Shown one piece after another: positions 1-6,170 of a stretch of 16,496 nucleotides of DNA. The notes under the pieces were generated by a model. It did not search any database. It was given only the letters and a program-made list of their open reading frames with translations, and was not told where the DNA came from. This DNA comes from an uncultured Prevotella sp. (GTDB lineage: Bacteria > Bacteroidota > Bacteroidia > Bacteroidales > Bacteroidaceae), in the NCBI GenBank assembly GCA_900768785.1, contig CAAGEG010000073.1:1-16496 (forward strand), given 5' to 3'. Made by a program: the position numbers and the translations under genes. The stretch's first letter is position 1; each line of letters opens with the position of its first letter.

Positions 1-797
1 ATGATGTCTGTCATCAACAATCTTGCTTCTTCAAGGTCATGAGGACGTTTCATTTTATAAAGCCATTCCTGCTTGATGATGCCGTTCACGCGTTCTGCTA
101 TGGCATTGTCCGTAGGCTTGTAGTCCTCCGTCATGCTGATGGTGGCATTGATTCCTCGCAGATGCTCTATGTACTGATTACAGCAATATTGTACGCCGCG
201 GTCGGAATGATGGATCAGTCCGTCCAACCCCAAATATGCGACATTTTTGATGCCCATATCCAAGGCTGCCACGGTATTGGAGGCGACAAGGCTGTCGGAC
301 AATGTCCACCCGATAATCTCATGGGTAAACGCATCTGTCAGCAGATGCAGATAGACAACTCCCGTATCTGTCTCTATATAGGTGATGTCAGCCACCCACA
401 ACTGATTGGCATGCACAATAGAAAGCCCTTTTATCAAGTTGCTGTATTTCCGATAGTTATGATTGGAATTCGTCGTGTGACGACGCCGCTGAGGCTTCAG
501 CATGAGATGATGCTCATGCATCAACCTATAGAACCAGTCACGGCCTCTCATCTCTTGGGGATACAGATCACGAAGCATCAGGAACAGCTTGTAGGCGCCT
601 ATGCCAGGAGCCTTGTCACGAATCTCACGGACGGTGGTGACAACCTCCGATTCGGACAATTCCTTACGCATTCGCTTTTCCCTGCTGACTGCATAATAAC
701 CCTCGCGACTCTTGCCAAACAGTCCACTCAGGCACCCGATGGATGCACCGGAGTGCCTGAGCCGAAGGTTGTCTACTGCTTGGCGCCAGCTTTTTTT
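1..797 (-). CDS. IS3-family transposase OrfB (DDE integrase domain), partial at the window edge
   Basis: This frame is open from a TGA just upstream of the A7 run at 791-797 to the window edge, giving about 263 residues after the run. The full protein probably needs a few tens more. It catalyses DNA cleavage and strand transfer of the element. The DDE triad is visible: Asp in WVADITYIETDTG (codon 387-389), Asp in HHSDRGVQY (codon 201-203) and Glu in NAIAERVNGIIKQEW (codon 93-95). The two Asp are 62 residues apart, and 35 residues lie between the second Asp and the Glu, as in the IS3/retroviral integrase fold. There is no ATG before the conserved N-terminal segment (RLRHSGASIGCLSGLFGKSR), so it is most likely made as an OrfAB fusion by -1 frameshifting from OrfA. 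No internal stop is seen. Confidence 0.9.
727..797 (-). promoter_or_regulatory. Probable programmed -1 frameshift site (A7 slippery run plus downstream hairpin)
   Basis: In the OrfA frame the minus strand reads CTA AAA AAA GCT, so the heptamer A AAA AAA is in the correct X XXY YYZ phase. A -1 slip enters the OrfB frame directly. The OrfA stop is 15 nt downstream of the run. A perfect 9-bp hairpin, CTCAGGCAC pairing with GTGCCTGAG (plus-strand 727-735 and 753-761), starts 29 nt after the run. IS3 elements such as IS911 use this kind of site to make the OrfAB transposase. The hairpin lies farther away than the classical stimulatory spacing, so its role is less certain than that of the slippery run. 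Confidence 0.72.
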
Positions 798-1180
798 AGC
801 AGGTCGATGCCGTATTGTTCACGACCAATCTTCAATACCTCGTTGAGAGCCTCATTGCGGAGCTCGGAATAGGACAAGGCCTTGCGAAGACGCTGATTCT
901 CGTCACGGAGTCGCTCCAGCTCGGTCATTTCTGATGACGGCTGACGTTCTATAGATCTCTTGCGTGCCATATATACCTGCTTTTCCAATTCATTCAGTTC
1001 TGATGGCAAAGATAATCCTTTTGACTCGAATGACCTAACCCAACGATAGAATGTGACATCGTCAATGCCATATTTCTTGCTGATCTTATACATTGAGCTG
1101 CCACTCTCATAATACTCTTTCAGTAACTGGAGCTTAAAATCCATACTGAATTGCCGCCGTTTTACGGTTCGTTTTGACAT
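773..1180 (-). CDS. IS3-family transposase OrfA (DNA-binding subunit)
   Basis: This 135-residue protein binds the ends of the element and supplies the N-terminal part of the OrfAB fusion transposase. Residues about 10-50 (FSMDFKLQLLKEYYESG, then SMYKISKKYGIDDVTFYRWV) form the helix-turn-helix typical of IS3 OrfA. Residues about 85-117 (ELERLRDENQRLRKAL and following) have leucine-zipper spacing, the usual dimerisation element. The start ATG at 1180 gives MSKRTVKRR, a basic N-terminus, with no better upstream candidate. The C-terminus overlaps the OrfB frame across the A7 run. The length is normal for the family. Alone, OrfA usually acts as a repressor or partner rather than a catalyst. Confidence 0.93.
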   Translation of the reverse strand: MSKRTVKRRQFSMDFKLQLLKEYYESGSSMYKISKKYGIDDVTFYRWVRSFESKGLSLPSELNELEKQVYMARKRSIERQPSSEMTELERLRDENQRLRKALSYSELRNEALNEVLKIGREQYGIDLLKKAGAKQ

Positions 1181-1206
1181 AATAATACACGTTTTAATTG
1201 TTAATT

Positions 1207-1229
1207 ACGTGTGAAGTAAATCTGTATCA
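1207..1229 (-). repeat. Probable left terminal inverted repeat of the IS3-family element
   Basis: Read on the minus strand this is TGATACAGATTTACTTCACA followed by CGT, about 49 nt before the OrfA ATG, which is the usual distance in IS3 elements. The terminal TG fits the family's 5'-TG...CA-3' ends. The opposite end is outside the window, so the repeat cannot be paired. An end at 1234 (TGACATGATAC...) is equally possible on dinucleotide grounds. Confidence 0.35.
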
Positions 1230-1354
1230 TGTCAGATTATGATTGCCTTTCAAATAGCTTGACAAATCCAATTAAAAAAGACATGAAAACAAGAAAAAGG
1301 AAAAAGGCATAAGGCTTTTATATTTTCTCGTTAAAAAAGCTGTGTTTATTGGGG

Positions 1355-1882
1355 TTAAATGTTGATTGTTTGTATCCCTCCGTATTCAACAAGATGTTTA
1401 ATGCTATCTTTTATGCTGAACAATCCTGCATAAACGCCTCCACACATCAATACACCACCATGAGCGAATATGGCTACTCGTTTGAAAGGCTTGGTTTTTA
1501 ATTCGTCAAGAAATGATGATACACGATTGTATAACATCATGTAGTTCTCTCCGTTTGTAGGGGCACAATTGATGTAGTCGTCATACCAACGTTGCAGATT
1601 GGCGTCTTTAATATCATCAAACATGCGCATTTCCCAATCGCCCATGTTTATTTCCTTTAATCTTTCGTCGAAAATAGGACTGTCATATCCGCAAAACTTT
1701 GCAAGCATTTTTGCTCTTGAGAGTGGCGAAGAATAAACGGCATCAAATGTAATACCGTCTAATTTTGATTTGGTTATTGATGCCTCTTGCTCAAAAGTAT
1801 CTGAAACAGGTACATCGGTCCAACCATAGCAAGTGCCTTTTGCCACGTTTACGCTGGTGTGTCTTATCATTACTACTTCCAT
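1355..1882 (-). CDS. cobC: Alpha-ribazole phosphatase (histidine phosphatase superfamily)
   Basis: CobC removes the 5' phosphate of alpha-ribazole phosphate or of adenosylcobalamin 5'-phosphate, the last step of nucleotide-loop assembly, in the cytoplasm. The protein is 175 residues from the start chosen here. The phosphate-binding RH signature is MIRHTS (R7, H8; H8 is the expected phospho-acceptor), followed by GTCYGWTDVPV. E77 lies in LKEINMGDWE and the second catalytic histidine is H141 in AIFAHGGVL. A start at 1948 is possible, but it adds an Asn-rich tail that overlaps the end of cobS and lies outside the conserved domain. MEVVMIRH is the usual N-terminus of the family. It is the last gene of the minus-strand cob operon, 49 nt after cobS. 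The cob context distinguishes it from other phosphoglycerate-mutase-like phosphatases. Confidence 0.85.
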   Translation of the reverse strand: MEVVMIRHTSVNVAKGTCYGWTDVPVSDTFEQEASITKSKLDGITFDAVYSSPLSRAKMLAKFCGYDSPIFDERLKEINMGDWEMRMFDDIKDANLQRWYDDYINCAPTNGENYMMLYNRVSSFLDELKTKPFKRVAIFAHGGVLMCGGVYAGLFSIKDSIKHLVEYGGIQTINI

Positions 1883-1931
1883 ATACCAAACTGTGGAGAA
1901 AAAATTATTATTGTTGTTATTAATAAATACA

Positions 1932-2717
1932 TCAGCACATATATACAATCATTAGATAATAGGATAGTTCTGTTAGCAAGAACATAGCTCCGCAACAGTC
2001 TCCCGTATAGCCGTGAAGCTTTTTCATAATGAATAAATAAATGAAATAGCACACTATGCAAGGCACGAAGATAAGTAAATCCCACCTTAAAATGTTCCCG
2101 AATAAAAGGAAAAGAGGCAAAGAAGGCAACATTCCTTGAATGAAAAGCAATATGCCTGATTTGACACTCATGTCTCTATATACTACTTTTGCCTTAGATG
2201 TGGCTTCGCTTCTTGCATACGGCATTCTTGTCGTAAATTGTCCCGAAATCATTTTTGCATAAGGGTCAGCGGCAAATATGGCAACCGCAGCAAGTTCGGG
2301 CTGTATTGAGAAAAGGCAAGAGGCGAGTAAGAGAAGATAAATAACGAGAGAAATAACTCCAAATGTACCTATGTGCGAGTCTTTCATTATATCAAGAATG
2401 CGCTGTCTGTCGTTTCCGCCTCCGAAACCATCAAAAAAGTCTGCTAAACCATCTTCATGTAAAGCTCCTGTAAGCAAGATACGTGTTGCAATAGCCAATA
2501 AAATAGCTATCGGGTAGGGGAATACAAGCGTTGCAAGATACATAGTTAGAGCCATTAAACCACCTGTAATCCAACCGGCTAAAGGCCAATATTCAACAAC
2601 AGCAGCATAGCTTGAACGTGGCGGAGAATAAATACGCCATAATGGCAACCGAGTGAAAAACGTCAAAGCAGCCCAAACGTTGTCATACCATTTAGAAGTA
2701 TTTAGTGATATTCGCAT
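1932..2717 (-). CDS. cobS: Adenosylcobinamide-GDP ribazoletransferase (cobalamin synthase)
   Basis: CobS is an integral membrane enzyme that joins adenosylcobinamide-GDP to alpha-ribazole (or its phosphate) to give adenosylcobalamin (or its phosphate). The 261-residue protein shows the family signatures: AALTFFTRLPLWR near the N-terminus, HEDGLADFFDGFGG at residues 87-100 (Mg-binding acidic loop), and KDSHIGTFG at 112-120. Hydrophobic segments at about 45-85, 120-150, 190-225 and 240-260 fit a polytopic membrane protein. The start at 2717 overlaps the end of cobT by 26 nt, which suggests translational coupling. The next internal Met lies beyond the conserved FFTRLP motif, so the long start is preferred. 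The length matches the family. Confidence 0.94.
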   Translation of the reverse strand: MRISLNTSKWYDNVWAALTFFTRLPLWRIYSPPRSSYAAVVEYWPLAGWITGGLMALTMYLATLVFPYPIAILLAIATRILLTGALHEDGLADFFDGFGGGNDRQRILDIMKDSHIGTFGVISLVIYLLLLASCLFSIQPELAAVAIFAADPYAKMISGQFTTRMPYARSEATSKAKVVYRDMSVKSGILLFIQGMLPSLPLFLLFGNILRWDLLIFVPCIVCYFIYLFIMKKLHGYTGDCCGAMFLLTELSYYLMIVYMC

Positions 2718-3741
2718 TTTTAAAATTATTCATTTCGTTAATCATTCTTACTGCACTATCTATTATAGGATACGAACAAAGAGCTCCGGTTCCCTCACCA
2801 AGTCGCATACCCAAATTCAGTATAGGCTTAGCTTCAAGCAACTCCAACATTCTTTTGTGTCCACTCTCGTCTCCTTGATGTCCAAATATCATATAATCTT
2901 TTGCTTCAGGATATAGTTGAGTGGCGGCAATAGCACATGCCGTCATTATAAAACCGTCAATCATTATCGAAATTTTACGCTCGGCGGCTCTTAACATGGC
3001 TCCAACGGCACTAACCATCTCAAACCCACCAAAGTATCTTATGATAGTAGCAACATCTTTGTTGTTTGTTACGTTAGTCTTAAACGTATTTACACTCTCG
3101 TAAAGAATATCATATTTATGTCTTATTCCCCTATTGTCAAGTCCGGCACCTGCACCAATACATTCTTTAAGAGGGATGTTCCCGAATAGATGCATCCAAA
3201 TACTTGATGGAGAAGTGTTAGCTATGCCCATCTCGCCAACGCATATAATATTACAACCCATATCTATACATCGGTCAACCATTTCACATCCAATATTAAC
3301 AGCCTCGTCAAACTGTGCCTCGGACATGGCTGCTTCGTATCTAAAATTGCGTGTTCCATTGTCTATTTTGCAATTTATTATGCCATTAACGCCAGACAGA
3401 TCGTGATCAACTCCGGTATCTACAAGCAAAAGTTCAAAGCCATGTTGTCGGCAAAACATGTTTACACCACCACCACCATTTGTGAAATTAATCATTTGTT
3501 GCCATGTTACATCTCTTGGAGAAACGCTTACGCCTTCGCGTTCAATACCATGATCTCCCCCAAACAATATGTGACAAGGCTTTTTCAAGCAAGGTTCAAT
3601 ACTGCTTTGTATAAGACATATTTGCAAAGCCAAATCTTCAAGCATGCCAAGCGAACCTTTGGGCTTGTTGAGGTTGTTAATCTTGTCAGTCGCAGATTGT
3701 ATTATTTCGCTATCAGTATTAATTATATTAAATTGTCTCAT
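2692..3741 (-). CDS. cobT: Nicotinate-nucleotide--dimethylbenzimidazole phosphoribosyltransferase
   Basis: CobT transfers phosphoribose from nicotinate mononucleotide to 5,6-dimethylbenzimidazole (or another base) to form the alpha-ribotide that becomes the cobalamin lower ligand. The 349-residue protein is full length. Visible motifs are NKPKGSLGMLEDLA (25-38), GGDHGI (61-66), GEMGIANTSPSS (169-180), GAGAGL (196-201) and LGMRLGEGTGA (310-320). E316 in the last motif matches the catalytic glutamate of Salmonella CobT (E317). It is the second gene of the operon, 44 nt after cobU and overlapping cobS. No bluB or bza-type base-synthesis gene lies in the window, so the natural base is unknown. 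Confidence 0.96.
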   Translation of the reverse strand: MRQFNIINTDSEIIQSATDKINNLNKPKGSLGMLEDLALQICLIQSSIEPCLKKPCHILFGGDHGIEREGVSVSPRDVTWQQMINFTNGGGGVNMFCRQHGFELLLVDTGVDHDLSGVNGIINCKIDNGTRNFRYEAAMSEAQFDEAVNIGCEMVDRCIDMGCNIICVGEMGIANTSPSSIWMHLFGNIPLKECIGAGAGLDNRGIRHKYDILYESVNTFKTNVTNNKDVATIIRYFGGFEMVSAVGAMLRAAERKISIMIDGFIMTACAIAATQLYPEAKDYMIFGHQGDESGHKRMLELLEAKPILNLGMRLGEGTGALCSYPIIDSAVRMINEMNNFKNANITKYF

Positions 3742-3785
3742 GCTGATTTTTATGTTTAATATGAACAGATTATCATTATTGGAGC

Positions 3786-4313
3786 TTATTTTATCTTTGT
3801 TGGAATTCCACTAACCATAAGTATAACTTCATCAGCACACTTTGCTACATATTGATTCATCCACCCTTGTAAATCGGTAAAACGACGTTGCAAAACATTA
3901 TCGCTAACACCACCACAGCCAATTTCGTTCGTTACAAATATAAATACGGCATCTTGATTAGTAAATTTGTCAAACTCATCTTGCAGTTCTTTTAGAGTGT
4001 CTTCAACAGAAGCAATATCACCATTAGGTAGCCTGTTGTCAAAAAAGAAGTTTGTACACCATAATGTTATACAATCAACAACCGCCACCTTATTATATAT
4101 ATTATGTTTACTCAAATATTTTTCTTCCTCAATATTTGTCCATTCTTTCCCACGACGCAATTTATGCATCTTAACTCTTACCTTGAACTCTTCATCCCAT
4201 ACGTGGGCAGTTGCTATATATATTGGGTTGGCAGATAAAGATAATGCCAATTTCTCGGCATAAGTACTTTTCCCTGACCTTTGTCCACCGGTAATAAGAA
4301 TAATTTTTTTCAT
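3786..4313 (-). CDS. cobU: Bifunctional adenosylcobinamide kinase / adenosylcobinamide-phosphate guanylyltransferase
   Basis: CobU phosphorylates adenosylcobinamide and transfers GMP from GTP to give adenosylcobinamide-GDP, the activated substrate of CobS. The 175-residue protein has a P-loop GGQRSGKS (9-16), the strand IYIATAHVWDEEF, and a histidine (H50) in RVKMHKLRRG that aligns with the guanylylated His46 of Salmonella CobU. The neighbouring His45 is Met here (M49). VAVVDCITLWCTNFF is the Walker-B-like segment, and FVTNEIGCGG fits the family's conserved VTNEVG block. It is the first gene of the minus-strand cob operon, and a TAnnTTTG box lies about 80 nt upstream. The length is normal for the family. 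Confidence 0.95.
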   Translation of the reverse strand: MKKIILITGGQRSGKSTYAEKLALSLSANPIYIATAHVWDEEFKVRVKMHKLRRGKEWTNIEEEKYLSKHNIYNKVAVVDCITLWCTNFFFDNRLPNGDIASVEDTLKELQDEFDKFTNQDAVFIFVTNEIGCGGVSDNVLQRRFTDLQGWMNQYVAKCADEVILMVSGIPTKIK

Positions 4314-4340
4314 ATACAGAACATTGCAAATATGTGTGCT

Positions 4341-4371
4341 TTACATCAAATAGAATATCATGTAATTTGAT
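4341..4371 (-). promoter_or_regulatory. Overlapping inverted repeats in the cob operon leader
   Basis: Two perfect inverted repeats interlock here. TTACAT (4341-4346) pairs with ATGTAA (4360-4365), and ATCAAAT (4345-4351) pairs with ATTTGAT (4365-4371). Each has a 13-nt gap. They share bases at 4345-4346 and 4365, so in RNA they could not both form in full. The element lies between the candidate cob promoter (4390-4397) and the cobU start, so it could be a regulator site or a pair of alternative leader hairpins. Both stems are AT-rich and weak. Confidence 0.35.
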
Positions 4372-4389
4372 ATAGTTTATATTTCTCTG

Positions 4390-4397
4390 CAAAAATA
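4390..4397 (-). promoter_or_regulatory. Candidate promoter box for cobUTSC
   Basis: The minus strand reads TATTTTTG, a full match to the Bacteroidetes -7 box TAnnTTTG, about 76 nt before the cobU ATG. The nearest TTTG upstream (plus-strand CAAA at 4410-4413) is only 12 nt away, not the 20 nt seen at the two best promoters in this window, so the -33 element is uncertain. Confidence 0.45.
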
Positions 4398-4555
4398 ATC
4401 ATAAATAAACAAACTTGTTAGCTGGTTTTGGAAAAAGAAATGTCAAAATTCTCGTGTAATAATGGCAAAACAAGAAACTTTATGTTCATATTTTCTTGTT
4501 TTTACATATTTACTTTGTTTTTTTTATGTATAAAAATATTATATGTATTAAAAAA

Positions 4556-4587
4556 TTTGCCACTTTGAATAATAATACTTACCTTTG
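4556..4587 (+). promoter_or_regulatory. Promoter of the OmpA-like gene
   Basis: TTTG at 4556-4559 and TACCTTTG at 4580-4587 are separated by exactly 20 nt and match the Bacteroidetes primary-sigma consensus TTTG-N20-TAnnTTTG. Transcription would start near 4594 and leave a leader of about 57 nt rich in A and T, as is common for highly expressed genes in this phylum. Confidence 0.75.
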
Positions 4588-4651
4588 CAAACGATTGTGA
4601 CTTTTAGATAGATAATAGATAATAGTTTTTTAATTTTTTAATTTTAATAAG

Positions 4652-5803
4652 ATGAAGAAATTTTTCTTGATTTTTGCTGCTGCAGCTTTTACAGCTTCTG
4701 TTTCTGCACAGACTGTAACTGAAAGCAAGCTTACAGACAACATTTATGTTGGTGTAAATGGTGGTGTTGCAACAAAAACTACACAGCACAGCTGGCTTGG
4801 TGACCTTTGTCCTAATGCCGGTATTCGCGTAGGTCGTTACATTACTCCGGTTTTGGGTGTTGCTGTTGAAGGTAACGCTTATTTCTCTAACAAGCCATAT
4901 GAGTCAATTGGAACTGTAGTTCGCTTTGTTGACACACATGCTCTTGGTACAGTAAACCTTAGCAACCTCTTCGGTGGTTACAAAGGTGAGCCTCGTTGCT
5001 TTGAAGTATCAGCTGTTTATGGTCTTGGTTGGCGTCACATCTTTGGTGCAGGCGAAAAACACATCTGTGATAACCAAATGACATCAAAGGCTGGTGTTGA
5101 CTTCGCATTGAACCTTGGTAAGGCTAAAGCATGGCAAATATATGTAGAGCCGGCTATGGTTTGGGCACTTACAGGTAACCAAACAACACAAGAGTTCAAT
5201 AACAAGGCACAGTACAACATTGATCGTTCAATGTTCCAAGTTAACGCAGGTGTTATCTACAAATTCAAAAACTCTAACGGTACTCACAACTTCACAATTG
5301 CACAGCTTCGTGATCAAGCTGAAATCGATGGTCTAAACTCAAAGATCAACGATCTTCGCAACGATTTGAATGGTAAAGATGCACAGCTCGCAGCTAAAGA
5401 TCGTCAGATTGCCGACCTTCAGAAAGCTCTTGACGAGTGCAACAAGAAGCCTAAGTATGTTAAACCGGCTACAGCTACAAACCTTCAACCTACAGTATTG
5501 TTCCGTCAGGGCAAATCTGTTGTTGATAAAGCACAATATGCTCCTATCGAGCTTATTGCTCAGTACATGAAGAATCATGCTGATGCTAAGGTTGAAATTA
5601 AGGGTTATGCTTCTCCGGAAGGTCCTGCAGATCTCAACCAGAAGCTTTCTGAAGAGCGTGCAGCTGCTGTAAAAGACATCTTGGTTAAGAAGTATAAGAT
5701 TGCTGCTGACCGTCTTACAACTAAAGGTTGTGGTGTTACAGACAAGTTGTTTGAGCAGGTTGAATTCAACCGTGTTGCAACTTTCAACGATAACTCAAAA
5801 TAA
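4652..5803 (+). CDS. OmpA-family outer-membrane protein (Porphyromonas Omp40/41-like)
   Basis: This 383-residue protein starts with a clear signal peptide (MKKFFLIFAAAAFTASVSA, cleaved before QTV). It then has a predicted beta-barrel with alternating strands (about 30-205, ending VNAGVIYKFKN), a coiled coil at about 217-265 (LRDQAEIDGLNSKINDLRND, then AAKDRQIADLQKALDEC), and a C-terminal OmpA-like peptidoglycan-binding domain (about 280-380). The last includes VEIKGYASPEGPADLNQKLS and ERAAAVKDIL. The Arg of the peptidoglycan site is present, but the Asp of the classical HTD motif is Ser in YAS, as in other Bacteroidetes members. It probably anchors the outer membrane to the cell wall. It is a single-gene unit with its own strong promoter and terminator. 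The family assignment is firm; orthology to a named protein is not. Confidence 0.92.
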   Translation: MKKFFLIFAAAAFTASVSAQTVTESKLTDNIYVGVNGGVATKTTQHSWLGDLCPNAGIRVGRYITPVLGVAVEGNAYFSNKPYESIGTVVRFVDTHALGTVNLSNLFGGYKGEPRCFEVSAVYGLGWRHIFGAGEKHICDNQMTSKAGVDFALNLGKAKAWQIYVEPAMVWALTGNQTTQEFNNKAQYNIDRSMFQVNAGVIYKFKNSNGTHNFTIAQLRDQAEIDGLNSKINDLRNDLNGKDAQLAAKDRQIADLQKALDECNKKPKYVKPATATNLQPTVLFRQGKSVVDKAQYAPIELIAQYMKNHADAKVEIKGYASPEGPADLNQKLSEERAAAVKDILVKKYKIAADRLTTKGCGVTDKLFEQVEFNRVATFNDNSK

Positions 5804-5822
5804 TTTTTTGATTAGCAATATT

Positions 5823-5857
5823 AATCCCCGTTCTTCATAGGAACGGGGATTTTTTTG
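5823..5857 (+). terminator. Rho-independent terminator of the OmpA-like gene
   Basis: An 11-bp perfect stem, AATCCCCGTTC pairing with GAACGGGGATT, with a 7-nt loop (TTCATAG), is followed by a T run to 5857. It starts about 20 nt after the stop codon and is one of the strongest terminators in the window. Confidence 0.95.
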
Positions 5858-6101
5858 TTTTTATATAGCGATAATTGTATAATATGGAATTAATACAGCC
5901 GAGTTAGTATTTTGCAAGGAGAATATATAAAAATGTAAGATATTTTTATTTATATTTTTTATAGTTGTAAATTCTCTTTATTTGTAAGAACAAGCTTTTT
6001 TGCACATCATAGATATAATTGTGCATTATTTTCTATTAATTCATAACTATTTTTATGAAATTAGTAACAAATTCGTTTTTGATGTCTAATTAATAGCGTA
6101 A
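5858..6101. other. AT-rich intergenic stretch upstream of ilvD
   Basis: This lies between the terminator of the OmpA-like gene and the ilvD promoter. No open reading frame, tRNA, strong hairpin or leader peptide with runs of Ile, Val or Leu codons is seen. Its length leaves room for regulator binding, but I recognise no site. Confidence 0.5.
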
Positions 6102-6136
6102 TTTGTTGTTCATTAAAGGAAAATAGACTACCTTTG
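6102..6136 (+). promoter_or_regulatory. Candidate promoter of the ilvDBN operon
   Basis: TACCTTTG at 6129-6136 is a full match to the -7 box. TTTG at 6102-6105 is 23 nt upstream, while at the ideal 20-nt spacing the bases are GTTG (6105-6108). Transcription would start near 6143, leaving a leader of only about 28 nt, too short for classical attenuation. Confidence 0.6.
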
Positions 6137-6170
6137 CATGGTAAAAAGATAAAACAGCAGATATAGATAT

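Larger units (their letters stand above)
1..1229 (-). mobile_element. IS3-family insertion sequence, truncated by the window edge
   Basis: OrfA and OrfB lie in two overlapping frames on the minus strand, the usual plan of IS3-family elements. OrfA has a helix-turn-helix and a coiled coil. OrfB has a DDE integrase core with 35 residues between the second Asp and the Glu. The upstream end of the element is probably near 1229, about 49 nt before the OrfA start, where the minus strand reads TGATACAGATTTACTTCACA; IS3 elements start with TG. The other end lies beyond position 1, so the second inverted repeat and the target duplication cannot be seen. Both frames are open, so the copy may be active. 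It sits downstream of cobC in the same orientation, and the 125 bases between them (1230-1354) contain no gene and no convincing terminator hairpin. Confidence 0.88.
4314..4651. other. Divergent promoter region between cobU and the OmpA-like gene
   Basis: This 338-bp AT-rich region has no gene. It contains a candidate minus-strand cob promoter, a dyad element in the cob leader, and a strong plus-strand promoter for the OmpA-like gene. The middle (about 4430-4550) is T-rich with no recognisable structure. I found no cobalamin riboswitch on the minus strand: there is no B12-box-like element, and only about 70 nt separate the candidate promoter from cobU. The 5' leader of the OmpA-like gene contains short ATAGATA/ATAATAG repeats (about 4608-4626). 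Confidence 0.7.

Noticed and set aside
39..872. 277-residue plus-strand open frame
   Set aside because: It lies antisense to the OrfB and OrfA transposase genes, and the conserved DDE and helix-turn-helix signals are on the minus strand.
1250..1354. Terminator after cobC
   Set aside because: The region is T-rich on the minus strand, but I could not find a stem longer than about 5 bp with a following T run.
1883..1948. Longer N-terminus of cobC starting at 1948
   Set aside because: It adds a low-complexity Asn-rich tail outside the phosphatase domain and overlaps the end of cobS. MEVVMIRH is the normal family start.
4556..4570. GCCACT resembling part of a B12 box
   Set aside because: It is on the plus strand inside the promoter of the OmpA-like gene, with no other riboswitch elements around it.
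5858..6170. Leader-peptide attenuator for ilvD
   Set aside because: There is no short frame with runs of Ile, Val or Leu codons, and the predicted leader is only about 28 nt.
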